Shown here: one piece after another, positions 25,701 through 36,400 of the stretch | Position numbering within the stretch: the stretch's first letter is position 1 | How the letters are laid out: every line of letters starts with the position of its first letter | Source: Bicyclus anynana | Lineage: Eukaryota > Arthropoda > Insecta > Lepidoptera > Nymphalidae | Assembly: GCF_947172395.1 (NCBI RefSeq) | Contig: NC_069086.1 | Coordinates: 7,906,501-7,970,500 of the forward strand | Direction: 5' to 3' | DNA: 64,000 nucleotides | Program-made: the position numbers and the translations under genes | The notes under the pieces: generated by a model | The model's input: the letters and a program-made list of their open reading frames with translations, nothing else | Databases searched by the model: none | What the model was told of the DNA's origin: nothing

Positions 25701-27331
25701 TTGATTGCTCGGTACTGTTTTGGATCTAAAAGTTTCGGATCCAAGCCTGAAATAAGGCAAAAAAGAAATAATAAAAAATCAAATTGGAAAGCTTACTTCA
25801 GTTTTAGGGTTCCTCCTTCAAAAAACAAAACGGATCACCTAAAAATTCGGGTCCTTTGTCATTTCTATTTTTTGTGTCTAGACTATTTTTAGACGGAACC
25901 CTTGGTGAGCGAATACTACGACTCTACACAGATGTTTTTATGATAACGAAATACCTACATGGTTTTAGTAGAAGTTACGTCTACTTCATGTTACGAGAAT
26001 AAATTAGTCATCAACTCATCAGTCGCCATGACTGAAGGTTCTTGGATTAATCAATCAAGTAATAGGAATACGATACATACCGAAATTTACAGTATAGGTT
26101 ATGCGATCCATCATTAGGAACTGGCGGAAGACATTTGGCTTCTACTAATACTAAAATTACGACGGTATCCCATCTTCGATCAAGTTTCTTAACCTGTAAC
26201 GAAATTAATATCATATAATATATCTACCTATAAAATTCTCGAATCAGTCTAGACCACAGTGTTAGTTGCCGAAACGACTAGATCGATTTTGATGGTTTTA
26301 TATGTAGATATATTTGATAGGTTATGAGGATTGTTATCCAAATTTTACCATTGAGATTTTTCTTCTACGTAGTAATTTTCAGTAAAAATTCTCAGCCTGA
26401 ATTGTTAGTTACACACTTTTCGGAGAGGTATTCAGGACGTGGGTCCCGTTCATAAACAAACACATAGACCCGCCCACCTTCATTGGCGCAGCGTGGTGGG
26501 AATCCCTTCTCAAGGAGAGAGGCATCGCTCTGTAGTAGGCCGTTAAAATAAACTGAAAACTATGAAGTTATTACGTCGTTAGCGTAGGGATTTTACTAAC
26601 ACAACACTTACTTGAATTTTATTCGTTTATAAATAAAAATTCAAATGGAACTTTAAAATTGAACTTATCAAGCTGAGAAACAATATCATTGATCACAGAT
26701 GGCGCTTATGATTAAATTCTTTAAAATAAAAACGAAGAGTTTCTCCCTTCTTTTAGGGTTCCGAACGTATTTATCATTATCGTTTGCGTAAATGAGTCTT
26801 TAATAACTATAATAAATATTTTGAGAATTTGTTGTACCTATAATATAAATTCAAAAACCCAAAATTAAAAAACTTCCTTACCTTGTCTTTTATTTTGGAA
26901 ACAGTTGTATCGATTATAGAATTGCTACGAGTACTTCCGTTTCCTTTGTCTAAACTAATTATGGAACTCGGGCGCCATCTATTTATAAACACAAGAAAAT
27001 ATAACGTAAGTTAAAATGATTATTGTTATCTACCTTCTCTTTTCCTTAAGCGAAATTTCTTGATATTGATAATAAATATTTAATTTTTAATATAAATTAT
27101 AAATACAATTAGTTATAAGTGTAAGTTTAAACCCCGTAGATTCGGCATACCTACTTTGTTATAAGCGTTACTATGTAGATATTTATAATTGTAAAGAAAA
27201 CTTTATGAACAATGTTTTTTGATGAAGGTACCTATATGATAAACAATAAAATATAATATCCTAATTACTTACAAGCCAACATTTCGCGGTGATTGCCATT
27301 CCGTTGCAGTATTTGTAAGCAAGGAGTCCAT
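16796..27331 (-). CDS. MCTP-like protein, copy B, complete, two C2 domains
   Basis: Convergent paralogue of copy A. Exons in transcript order: 27331-27273, 26978-26882, 26193-26081, 25746-25600, 25123-24955, 24023-23842, 22695-22476, 22009-21864, 21040-20895, 20401-20355, 18780-18677, 18363-18254, 17838-17741, 16900-16796. They total 1743 nt = 580 codons plus TAA with every phase consistent, so the predicted start (MDSLLTNTATEW) is well supported. No signal peptide is visible. C2-1 spans about residues 53-185 (KFRLGSETFRSK; LDLSEYEKERTHEIW), C2-2 about 200-325 (GNCPRI, SLAWNP), the anchor region about 330-546 with hydrophobic segments near 390-422 and 483-511, then LIDFLSRVPDN. Acidic calcium-loop residues are largely missing and loop 1 of C2-2 is shortened (GLTSKPNAYC). 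The acidic linker exon is 47 nt against 71 nt in copy A. An intact frame over 14 exons argues against a pseudogene. Confidence 0.9.
17982..18008. repeat. (GATC)n microsatellite
   Basis: About seven consecutive gatc units in an intron of copy B. Confidence 0.9.
18910..19005 (+). repeat. 48-bp tandem duplication
   Basis: tgaatgtaatgagcatggta... and tgaatgtaatgaacacagtt..., each continuing caatgacttccgccaatat, repeat with a 48-bp period (18910-18957 and 18958-19005). In the intron between copy B exons 20355 and 18780. Confidence 0.75.
19796..19995 (+). mobile_element. Helitron-like element (second family)
   Basis: tagctgacgctgcgcggttt, gtaggaatacggggataata, tagccttcctcaataaatag, atcggaccagtagttgc, and ttcagctttataatatta. 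The same family appears at 51862-52043 and, reversed, at about 56568-56740. Confidence 0.65.
20581..20860 (+). mobile_element. RTE-type LINE 3' end
   Basis: Reads like the C-terminal end of an RTE reverse-transcriptase protein (KVTDIAQRAAKLKWQWAGHI, then a tryptophan-rich frameshifted stretch) followed by ggacgtccatcggctgatat and a gatgatgata tail. Frame broken; inside an intron of copy B, in opposite orientation to it. Confidence 0.75.
21126..21345 (+). mobile_element. Decayed RTE-type LINE 3' end
   Basis: actaaagtcacctacatctc, gctaaagtggcaatagac, ttataagaggcctttgccca and tgacgtccgtcggctgataa match the 20581 copy with many changes and deletions. Confidence 0.65.
21571..21830 (+). repeat. 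tRNA-derived SINE (family 1)
   Basis: gtgatagcccagtagatgtg head, taggtttgaatccggtccag B box, then aatttcttaaaatgttcataa/cattttaagaaattaaata forming an internal inverted repeat, then ctcaaacgatgaaggaaaa. It ends about 30 nt from the 3' border of copy B exon 21864-22009. Confidence 0.8.
22124..22280. mobile_element. Palindromic hairpin MITE
   Basis: gtcgattctctttttacgat...gaatgaca on the left is matched by its reverse complement tgtcattcccat...gaatcgac on the right, arms of about 60 bp around a short centre containing gatcacgtgacc. A near-perfect foldback element; relatives at 1789-1870 and 25351-25476. Confidence 0.75.
22985..23262. mobile_element. MITE with CCGACTTC / GAAGTCGG ends
   Basis: Begins aaattaaaccgacttcac, contains tgatcactttgaaggcggtg, and ends aacctcctcctctttttgaa followed by gtcggttaaaa. 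Related pieces at 40890-41030, 43897-43935, 46218-46850, 60871-61191 and 61880-61936. Confidence 0.65.
23331..23880. repeat. Tandem duplication including an exon end
   Basis: Three units of about 180-196 bp, each with gattattg(t/g)ct.gtgatagtc and ttattatttactta, start near 23404, 23584 and 23780. The last contains the 3' end and donor of copy B exon 23842-24023; the first two hold decayed copies of both. cctccccagtt recurs at about 23343, 23539 and 23701. Confidence 0.8.
24354..24800 (+). repeat. Dispersed repeat, partner at 38756-39020
   Basis: Shares gaagtggattacaaaaa, aagaaaaccaatgtcgaaca, taacaaatcaaactgtaacc and catatccgtct with 38756-39020. Transposon family not recognised. Confidence 0.6.
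25351..25476. mobile_element. Hairpin MITE, right arm damaged
   Basis: tcgattctctttctacgatc, ctagaaagatgtatgggaat, central gtcacgtgatcaagatct, then tgtcattcccatacatt; the outer part of the right arm is missing. Same family as 22124-22280 with the centre inverted. Confidence 0.7.
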
Positions 27332-27671
27332 TTAGTATGCTATTCACTTATTTCTACTAACAGGTAATTTGTTATCATAAATATTATGCACTTATTTGAT
27401 CACATCTACTAAGTGAACTAGTATCGACACTGTGATTAGGTGTTCTGTAATTTCTTTACAAACAGTAGGTAATCAGCTTATCAACATAAATTATTGATAA
27501 AATTGTTTAATCCGAGAATTAATTGATGAGATGTAGGTACATTTGTCCCAATGAGTGATAAGCTAAGGACATTCACTTGTGCAGTGGCGTAAATAGCACC
27601 CCGGCAAGCTCCGTATTGAGACGGTGAAACAGGTCAAGAGGTGACCCCGAAATCATAATTTTTTAAAAAGA

Positions 27672-27832
27672 ATATTGGCCATAATTTTAAATATTTCTGT
27701 TCCCCTCCAACTAGTCGGAAAAGACTGTGTAAGGAGTGGGTAGGTACAACAAATTGTAAAGCAGGCGGGGAATGAACCACAACCTGTAATGATGAGTCCA
27801 GCCCCTATAGCGTTGAGCTATTGAGGCTTGAT
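27672..27832 (-). repeat. tRNA-derived SINE (family 3)
   Basis: Reverse copy: cccctccaactagtcggaaa, ggagtgggtaggtacaacaa, ggcggggaatgaaccacaac, cgttgagctattgaggctt. Confidence 0.75.
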
Positions 27833-28672
27833 TAAAAAAATAAAATGTTGAATTAAGAGGTATGTCTATGCAGTTTTTAACCACCTTTTACCAACTGTTT
27901 TACGTGATCCCCAAGGCACGGGGGCAAAGGCAACACTAGGCAACAGCACAAAAAACTTATGTTATGTACAAGTAACAGTTACCAATTTCTCAACTCCTGA
28001 ACTCTGGGTCTGGAATTTTTACTGAGAATTTCTTTCAAAAGTGCTTGTAAACTAAGCCTTGAAATAAATGTTTTTTTTTTTATAGTGTGTTGTATTTTGA
28101 AAAAAGAAGAGTCTTTGCTAATTTTTTAAAGCGCTAATGTTAGTGACTTGTAAGGTTAAAGGGATAATCTCTAGGTCAACTGAACCGATTTAGATTTTTT
28201 TTTGCCACTAGAAAGCCATGACATGTGTGAGTTTCTTATGCTATATTTTTCTCTGTATTCTCTTCTGTAGGAACGGGAACTCCACGGTTGAGCCTGCACC
28301 GCGGGGAAGCTGCTAGTATTTCATAAGCCAGGACGTCGTCCGAAACCACAGAAGCTAACTTCTGGATTGAATTATTATTATTTCCGATTATGGTCACGCG
28401 CAAACTTATCGCGCACTCTACCTACATCTGTACCTACTCTTAAATAAAAAAAATAAAGAAAGAAAATTTTATTCAGATTTAAATTTTTATTAGAAAAGTT
28501 ACAAACAGTACCCTAAAAACAGCATGTCTGTCAGTAACCTTTAAAAAAAAGGGTGTTCAGCTCGGCATATGCCGTGTAGGTACTATATCAAGCATAAATC
28601 TATGGTAGGTACCTACCGCGTGGTTTCCAGTCAAAATATTGCGGTCTGTACCCTATAATGCTAGCCACAAAC

Positions 28673-28808
28673 GGTCAATTATCCTCACGTTTCTGTAGCA
28701 CCCACGACTATAATTGATCGTGTGTTAGCCACTGCGTACATGACTTGTATAGTATGCCGTGTAGGTACTGCCGTTTGCTTTTCAGAAACGTGGGAATAAT
28801 TGACCGTC
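28673..28808. repeat. Imperfect 25-bp inverted repeat
   Basis: acggtcaattatcctcacgt... at 28673-28697 matches the reverse complement of 28784-28808 (cagaaacgtgggaataattg...) at 23 of 25 positions, around an 86-nt spacer. It lies immediately before the candidate ATG at 28810; atgccgtgtaggtact also occurs both left of and inside it. Confidence 0.7.
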
Positions 28809-28809
28809 A

Positions 28810-29502
28810 ATGGCGACCTTAATCTGCCTTGCGGTAGTCTGTAGTGGCGGCGGACCGCTCGCGTTCGGACCGATTATGTGTATTTACATAAATACCCTCA
28901 AATTGGTGATTAATCTACCTACCCAGATTAAGGAACTGTTGAAAAGAAATAACTGGGATAGGTACATTTACGACCATGTATCATTAAAAACAATATTCGG
29001 GCGGCGTTTCTATGAATACAAAAAATCTTTTACTTGAATATGTACGACATTGCTTATAATAACTAAACAGGCGTGAGCATTCTGCATTATTATTAACTAG
29101 CGTATGCCCGCGACTTCGTCCCGTGGAAATCAGCTTTTCACAATTCCCGCGAGAATTATGAATTTTTCCGGGATTAAAGTAGCCTATGTGTTAATCCAGA
29201 GTAAAACCTATTTCCATTCCAAATTTCAGCAAAATCGCGTCAGTAGCCGCAGCGTAAAGGAGGTATTCGAATTATCGATATATCGGAAACGAGTGCGATA
29301 TTTTTCTATAAGGACGAAATTTTATTAGTATTTATTGTATGGGAGCCCCTAAATATTTATTTTTCTGTTTTTTTAGGACAGATTAAAGAATAATAGGCAG
29401 ATAGAGAGCACGGAAAACGACGGTGTCGTAGCCGTTCCAAATACTAAATTCAAAAACGAATACATTCTCAAGTCAGTACGACACGAAGCGTCGCATCAGT
29501 AA
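28810..29502 (+). CDS. Unrecognised small gene or gene remnant
   Basis: Two open stretches. The first (28810-29037) starts with ATG and encodes 75 residues with a hydrophobic N-terminal half (GPIMCIYINTLKLVINLP) and a basic end (LKTIFGRRFYEYKK). The second (29377-29502) follows a good acceptor (tttctgttttttttag), is open only in the frame used here (VVAVPNTKFKNEYILK), and ends in TAA. I could not find a convincing donor joining them: GT sites at codon borders include those after 28905 and 28975. The LKTIFGRRF stretch after a membrane segment is faintly like the region behind the last helix of DHHC acyltransferases, but this is only a guess. It could be the end of a larger gene, a decayed gene or chance. 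Confidence 0.3.
29097..29260 (-). mobile_element. Helitron-like element (CTAG family)
   Basis: CTAGcgtatgcccgcgacttc, cagcttttcacaattcccgc, tttttccgggattaaagtag, aaacctatttccattccaaa, aatcgcgtcagtagccgc. Sits between the two open stretches of the small unrecognised gene. Confidence 0.65.
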
Positions 29503-30149
29503 TTTTTAACACTTACTTATTATTCAAGACAAAGATGGAGTATTTTAATTGGTAATTAAGTATTGATTATTATATCAATTTACGTAATTGTTGTTATTGT
29601 TAAATTTTGAAATACCTACTAATTATTTACCGCATATACAAAAAGTTTGTTGCGGTAAATATGTCAAGGGAACGCATGGCATTTGTTTTTTAAGGGTTTC
29701 ATCGTTTTCATCACGCTGCTTGTACAGACTCATTCTGGATCATTCTTTATTCTGTGTTTTTTAATAAGCATTTGTTTTTAGAGCGGCAATAAAAATACAA
29801 AGGTATCTGTGAAAATTTCCACTGTTCATGAGACAGACAGACAGAATCGAACAGCGAAGTAGTAATAGCCCCATTTTACCCTTTGGGTACGAACTAAAAC
29901 TTCACCATGTACCAACTCTAAAAAATCTTCTTACGCCATCTATTGTTAGATAAATAATTGACGGCCATTCATTAACGGAAATTAAAATTGAAATATTTTT
30001 ATTTATCTTTTTAGTAATTTATTTAAATACCTAATTTGAGTTAAACTCTTGAAAATCATTTAACTATTTTCTTAGAAATGAAATAAATAAATTATACAGT
30101 ACTTTTCAATTTCATATTCTGTGCCTTTATTGACGTTTTGTTGTGCCTA
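29503..30149. other. Spacer before the zinc-finger gene
   Basis: AT-rich DNA with agacagacagacagaat near 29833 and gccccattttaccctttggg near 29871; no gene, structured repeat or clear promoter seen. Confidence 0.5.
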
Positions 30150-30412
30150 CTCTCCGCTATGCGCGCTAGTAGTCTAGCGTCGGTTGCTTGCATCCTCAAA
30201 CACAGGCGTTTGGTGGCGCCATGGCGCTCTTTTGAGTAGTGGCGCTGTTATCGCTTTTGACTTCGAGTTTCTCTCTGGCGTCCAATTTGTGAAATACATT
30301 TTTCCCATTTCGTTCGTTGTGTTTCTAATGAATAATGAGAGGTTATGTTGAATATTAATTTAATTTTTTGTGCAGTGTTTTTTGCAAAGTGTTTTGATTT
30401 CAAATCATAAAA
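30150..30412 (+). promoter_or_regulatory. Putative promoter and 5' UTR of the ZAD zinc-finger gene
   Basis: A locally GC-richer stretch (about 30150-30290, with ggtggcgccatggcgctc) precedes the start codon at 30413 in otherwise AT-rich DNA. A possible initiator-like GCAGTG lies near 30373. The ATG context (aaaaATGG) is favourable. No TATA box at a clear distance was recognised, and the transcription start is not determinable from sequence alone. Confidence 0.35.
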
Positions 30413-33400
30413 ATGGAAAGCAGAAAGGAGACTTTGGGTATTGTGAAAATATGTCGATTTTGCCTAGTGCAAAACAGACCCTTGGGAACTTTGTATGATA
30501 AAGCCAAATCAAAAACTACAGTTACACTTCCATTAAAAATCTTAACAAACGTGTCAATTGAGGTATGTGTTTATTTTACGTTATTGTAGGTACCTATTAC
30601 TTAAAATAAAATTATGTAGAATGGACGCCACCTATATCTCTGCCATCGCGATCTGTCCAACAAACGTAATGGCGCCGAAAACTGTATGTGGCAAATAACA
30701 TGCATTATTACCATTAATAACAAGGAAACAATACAATTCGATTCTAATAAAAATGTCCACCTTATTGATTCCGCTGGTTTTGATGACATATTTTATGCAG
30801 CGCCACCTAGTGGTTAAGAAAATTGAAACAATATTTTGTCTTTTCTATTTTGACAGGTACTTCCATCAGATAAAAAACCAACTTTCATATGTGACCGCTG
30901 CAAATTCTATATGAATTTGTTCTATGAATATAAACACATAGTCCGACAAGCTGATGAATCTATCCATCAGTATGTGCACAATGGAACTCCTCTTGCGGCT
31001 GTCTCTTGGCCAGTTGCTCTATCAAAAGTAAGTTTCTTATGTTTGTTATTTCCTATAAGCATTGTTTATTAATTCTAGGATTAAAATATTTATTCATAAA
31101 CATACTGCTTAAATGTTGTGTGTGGGATATTCATGGCGAGTCAGATAAAATTTTGAAGGTAGTGAACCAAGCCATGTTTTCCATAATTTTCTGTTCTAGC
31201 CATGTTCCCGACTTCAGTGTGTCCTATAACAAATATACCCCCTGATAATAATTGTCCAATAAGGTTACCACTTGATTTTAAGTGTCATATTTAATATCTA
31301 TTCTCCTACATTACATCTTTTAAGTTGTAAATTGTTTTATCAAACAAATCTGCTCTTCTGATTTTTGTACAATCAGTAAAGATGTTTTTAAATAAAGTGA
31401 CAACCTATATATTTAGTTATTGAAAGCTTATTTTTAGATATTCCGTACCCTAAGTGAGCCGGACACTGTTAAAACAGTAGTCGAAGGTGGTGCCACCATT
31501 CAAGTCACATCTCATGACATCTCTGACAGTGACGAAGAAGATGGAAACGTATATAATGTGAAGGTAATATAGTTCCAATTTTGGTAGTTTTAATGAAAAA
31601 ATATGTGTACAATATGTATTCTTGCAGTAACAGAAACCGCGTTTGAAACCGCACGGCGTCAGCTAGTAAACCCGCAATAAACCTATCAATTTTATTTTTC
31701 ACTCCAATCGTAAATCCTAAGCCACTTCTGTGACTATCTGAGTGTAAGCTAAGCTAATTTCACTCGCCTACACACACACAAGCGTGCCTTTCGAAGCATA
31801 GCAATGCATCAAAGGCTTCAATTTTGGGGCACATAAAATGGCTTATGTATCCTGGAACTACACACTATCTATGTGTTATAAAACTATGACTTGTTCATTA
31901 TTATTTTGATTGTATTTCCTTTAAAACAAATTTTTTGATGACATATAAATGCACATAATATTCACTCCTTAACATGTTCAATATAAACTAATGTTAATAA
32001 AGTATTACTGGGTATATTACATTTATAGATAAGAGATATAGAATATGACTTTATTTGGGTACTTTGAAGTGAATAACTTATATACAACAATTTTGCTTTA
32101 TTAATATTATATAATTTTTTTAAGCTAGAGATAAATCCAACAAATTAAAGATTATAAAAATTGGTTTAGCCATTTTAGTGTTATAAATGGTGTTTAATTT
32201 AATTCTACTTTGTTTTATATATATTGATTTCATCTTAATATATAAATGCGAAAGGTTATTTATCACAAAATCTCGAAAGCCACTCAACGTACAAAGGTGT
32301 GACTTGGCAGGGAGGTAGTTTACAGCTAGTAGACTTCTGCCAAGAACGGATTTGGAAGAGGGCCGGATTATGGAGCTCTAAAGGCGGACGAAGTCGCTGA
32401 TGTTTGCTAGTATACATATATATGTAAATTACATGTAGAATTACAAAGATTTCAAGTGTGTTTTATATTGCCGATGTTTTAAATGTAATCATATATTTTT
32501 TAGATTGGTGACGATGAAGATACAAAATGTATCAAAGTAGTAACTAGCAAAGACACCAAAGCCAAAGAGAACGCAAGAGGTCAAGGTAACTCAGTGACTA
32601 GTTGGATTTTTATTTTCCTAAGTTGCATTTCCAAATAATGTATTTAGAAGATGCGTGTGTTCATAGCTATGTCCTTATTTTATGTTATATATGTAAGAAT
32701 AGTGTTATTATATTATTTTTTTGATTCAAATAATAGTGTGGAAAAGCTTATTATATCTCTGTGTTTGTGCTAATTTGTTTGTATATTTATAGAAGTTGTA
32801 TTTATAAATAACTTTACTATAATTTGAATCAATCGATCATGTCTTTATGCATGCTAATATATTTTTTTATTTTCAGTGCATATAATAAGTAAGTAATTTT
32901 GCATGAATAGGTATAATAAATATATAATAAAGTGAAAATCTGTATTTTATATACAATGAAATAATTTGTACAGATGTCTCCCAGCTTATGTGTGTGCATC
33001 AGTATAAAATAGTTTAAGGCTTTTTAAGGCAAATGAAAATGTGTTCGACAGACTTGTTTGTAATATTACATAATTAGGCAATGTTTGACAAAAACCACAA
33101 ACAAATTTGTTTGATTTGATGAAAAGTTTTGTCTCTTGAGGTTCTTAGGATAAAATTGTAAGCATGTAAGACAAAAGTTAAAATTCATAACTCAAGTTTC
33201 AGACCAATAGATGGCGTTGTCGACATTCAATTCTTTTACTTTCTTGTGAAGTAAAGAGTGCTTAAAATTGTTAAAACTATAATATTTTCAATTTTGCTGT
33301 TGCAATGTGTGTATGTTACGAGTATTTGGTATAGATAATGTAATTTAGAGTGATACAGGCGATTGCATGTCTCATTGAAATCTGTTTACTCATAAATTGT

Positions 33401-36400
33401 TGCTTAGCAACCACTCACAAACGCAAATGCGCCTGTCTGTGTCTGTACACATTATGTACCACTACAAAGACAAAAACTTCTGTAACATGAAAACCTACTG
33501 CTAACACTGATTTATCGGACGACATTTTCGCTTGAATTCGTCGATTTTTAACGGAGAATAGCAAAATAAATTGAATAATTCACTATTCATAATAAAGTTC
33601 CTTAAAGTAACGCCTGCTTCTATTCAATTTAGGAGAAAAATGACACTCATTTAACTCTATCCAAGAATCATGTGTATACAAACTTTGGTACCACCTACGG
33701 ACGCGACTGACAAAAAGATTATGAAGATGGATGAATATACCTCTTACCCCAGTTTATAGGATGTCAGTCTCGAATGCGGCAGTGTCTCGTATCATCATTA
33801 TCAACCCATATTTGTCTCACTGCTGAGCTTGAGTCTCTTCACAGAATGGAGAGAGCTAGACCAATAGTCCACCAACCAGCTTCTTAATTCTCAGGTATGC
33901 CGGTTTCCTCACGATGTTTTTCCTTCACCGTTTGAGACACGTAATATGATATTTCTTAAAATGCACATAACTGGAAAGTTGGAGATGCATTCCCCAGACT
34001 GGATTCAAACCCACACCCTCCGGAAACGGAGGTAGAGGTCATATCCACTGGGCTATCACGTGTCTCGTATACGTAAAGATTATTCTGTTTAGATGCCTCA
34101 AATGTTGAGGACAAGGATTCAGAGAAGATAGAAGAGGGCTGCTTCCCGTGCGACGAGTGCAACTGCACGTATCCACTGCAGCAGTTGCTCAACTTGCACA
34201 AAATGCAGAAGCACAGGACCAGGGACGTCGCTTGTAGCCAGTGTGATGCGTAAGTTTAAACTTGTAACTCAAACTCTAAAATATTTTTATCATCAGCCTA
34301 TTTTAACGACCCACTACAAGATCTTATATCTCCTTATAGGAGAGTAATAAATAGTTATTTATACCACTATTGTGTAATGAAGGAGGTTGTAGCACGAGTA
34401 CTACAATTGCTAATTATGTGCCGTGGCATACATTTGTACATTGTCTCTTATAATGGAAATTTCATTTTTCTAGCCATGGAACTATTTATTAATTGAAAAA
34501 AATGTAATGTAGCACGGTTTACCTGTGTGGTAATGAACATTACCAAACAACCTGTAGGAATTAATAGCTTTGTGATATGGTTTGGTTTTATATTGAATAC
34601 ATTACGAGATGGCATCTTTTAATAAATTATTTTAGAACAAATACTCAGCCCTGCCAGCTTAGCTTAGGGATAATTTTAAATTCTTAACACACTATAAGTT
34701 ATTAATGATCATAACTGGCACAGACATCTTGTGAGACACAAGGATGTAACCCATCACAAACAAAAAGCTGAGAATTTTTGCTAATTATTTTTGAGAAGAA
34801 ATCTCGTCCTAGGACTCGAACCTACTCGACTTTGTGATCGGAAGCCACATAGGCTATTCACTGCACCAACTAGGCACTGTCTACTGATTTTTGAAATAGA
34901 TAGAACTGATAGAACTTAAAACACAGTAATAAAAATTATAAACACGAAAGTTTGTTTGGATGTTTGTTACTCTTTAACGCCATTACTACTGAAGCGATTT
35001 GGCTGAAATATGGAATGGACATAGATTTCCATAATCCATGGATTCCCGAGATTTGCGAAAACCTTTGATGATTTTAATGGTATGAATGTTTGCTACTCTT
35101 TCACGACTCTGCTACTGAACCGAATCACCTGAAATTTGAAGTAGAGATAGATTATAGTCTGAATTAACACATAGGCTACTTTTTATCCCGGAAAATTCAT
35201 GGTTCACGAAGGATTTGTGAATAACTAAATTACGCGAACGCGGACGAAGTCGCGGGCGTCCGCTAGTAATTAATAAAGTAAATGATAAACACCCCTATCA
35301 TACGCCTGTCTTATTACATCCAACCAAAAAAATCAAAATTTAAAATAAAAGGTTTATTTATTTTATTTAAAAAATCAAAACTATCCTAACGATATTTTCC
35401 TTTTCAGTAAATTCTTCACAAAATACGATTTAGCGGCGCACGCGGTACGACATTCTATGGACATGCCTTTCGAATGTGTAGCGTGCGGTAAAAAGTTCAA
35501 GCGATTGATTCTTCTGAAACGTCACGAGAAGGTGAGTTTCTTTTATCCTTAATGATACCTCAGAGACGTCACCAGGGGTTTTGGGCGAGCGCAGCAGAAT
35601 CTCCTGATGGGGCCCGAAGGCAGAAACAGAAGAGATGAGCGGAACAACTCTCTAAGGGCATCTCCTCTGAGAAGGTGGAGAAGGAACTCTTAACAAACTT
35701 GGATCTGCCTTGTGCAACCTTAACCAAATACCAATTGTTGTCGGTTTTTGTCCTAAGACAAAAGCATTGTAACAAAACTTGGTAAATAATATATGATTGA
35801 AATTAACTAGTAAGCAATATATAGGTTAGTGCGCGATCTCCTTTGGTTATTTTTCTTTATTCCCTCCATATAACAAAGCAAATAAAATACTCAGACCCAT
35901 AAGATTCGTTAGAAGGAGTTTACGCTGTATATATTCTTGTATAATGTTTCAGATGATACATCCGGATATACCTCAACTGCTGTGTCCAAACTGCCCGGCC
36001 ACATTCCTCTCTAACGAACAGCTGGATATGCATCAGAAGAAGCACATTCGCCTCCAGAAGCCATATGCTTGCACACAGTGTGACAAAAAGTGAGAATTAG
36101 TTGACAAGGTTTTGGTTATTGTGAATTGGTGTTTTTTGCGAAGAATCTCCTTAAGATAAAAATAACATTTATTAATAATTAATAAATGTTATTTTTTTTT
36201 TGTTTAATAGGTAATATTATATTTGTTGAACAGTGTAATTATAATTTAAAAATATTAGAAAATTTAAGTAATATTAAAAATTTTGTAGGATTCAAACTCT
36301 GTTTCTTTATGCTGTTGCGGCCATTCCACCAGGACCCACTGTCCTACAACAGAGACTAAATTATTTATGATTATAAATATATTGCAATGCCATCACATCT

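Larger units (their letters stand above)
27332..28809. other. Region upstream of copy B
   Basis: 5' flank of copy B on the minus strand, including its promoter, which I cannot place. Contains a reversed family-3 SINE (27672-27832), a short poly-T/AT tract near 28071-28083, and a Helitron-like second-family remnant around 28240-28316 (aaccgatttagattttt; gcaccgcggggaagctgcta). No coding exon recognised. Confidence 0.5.
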
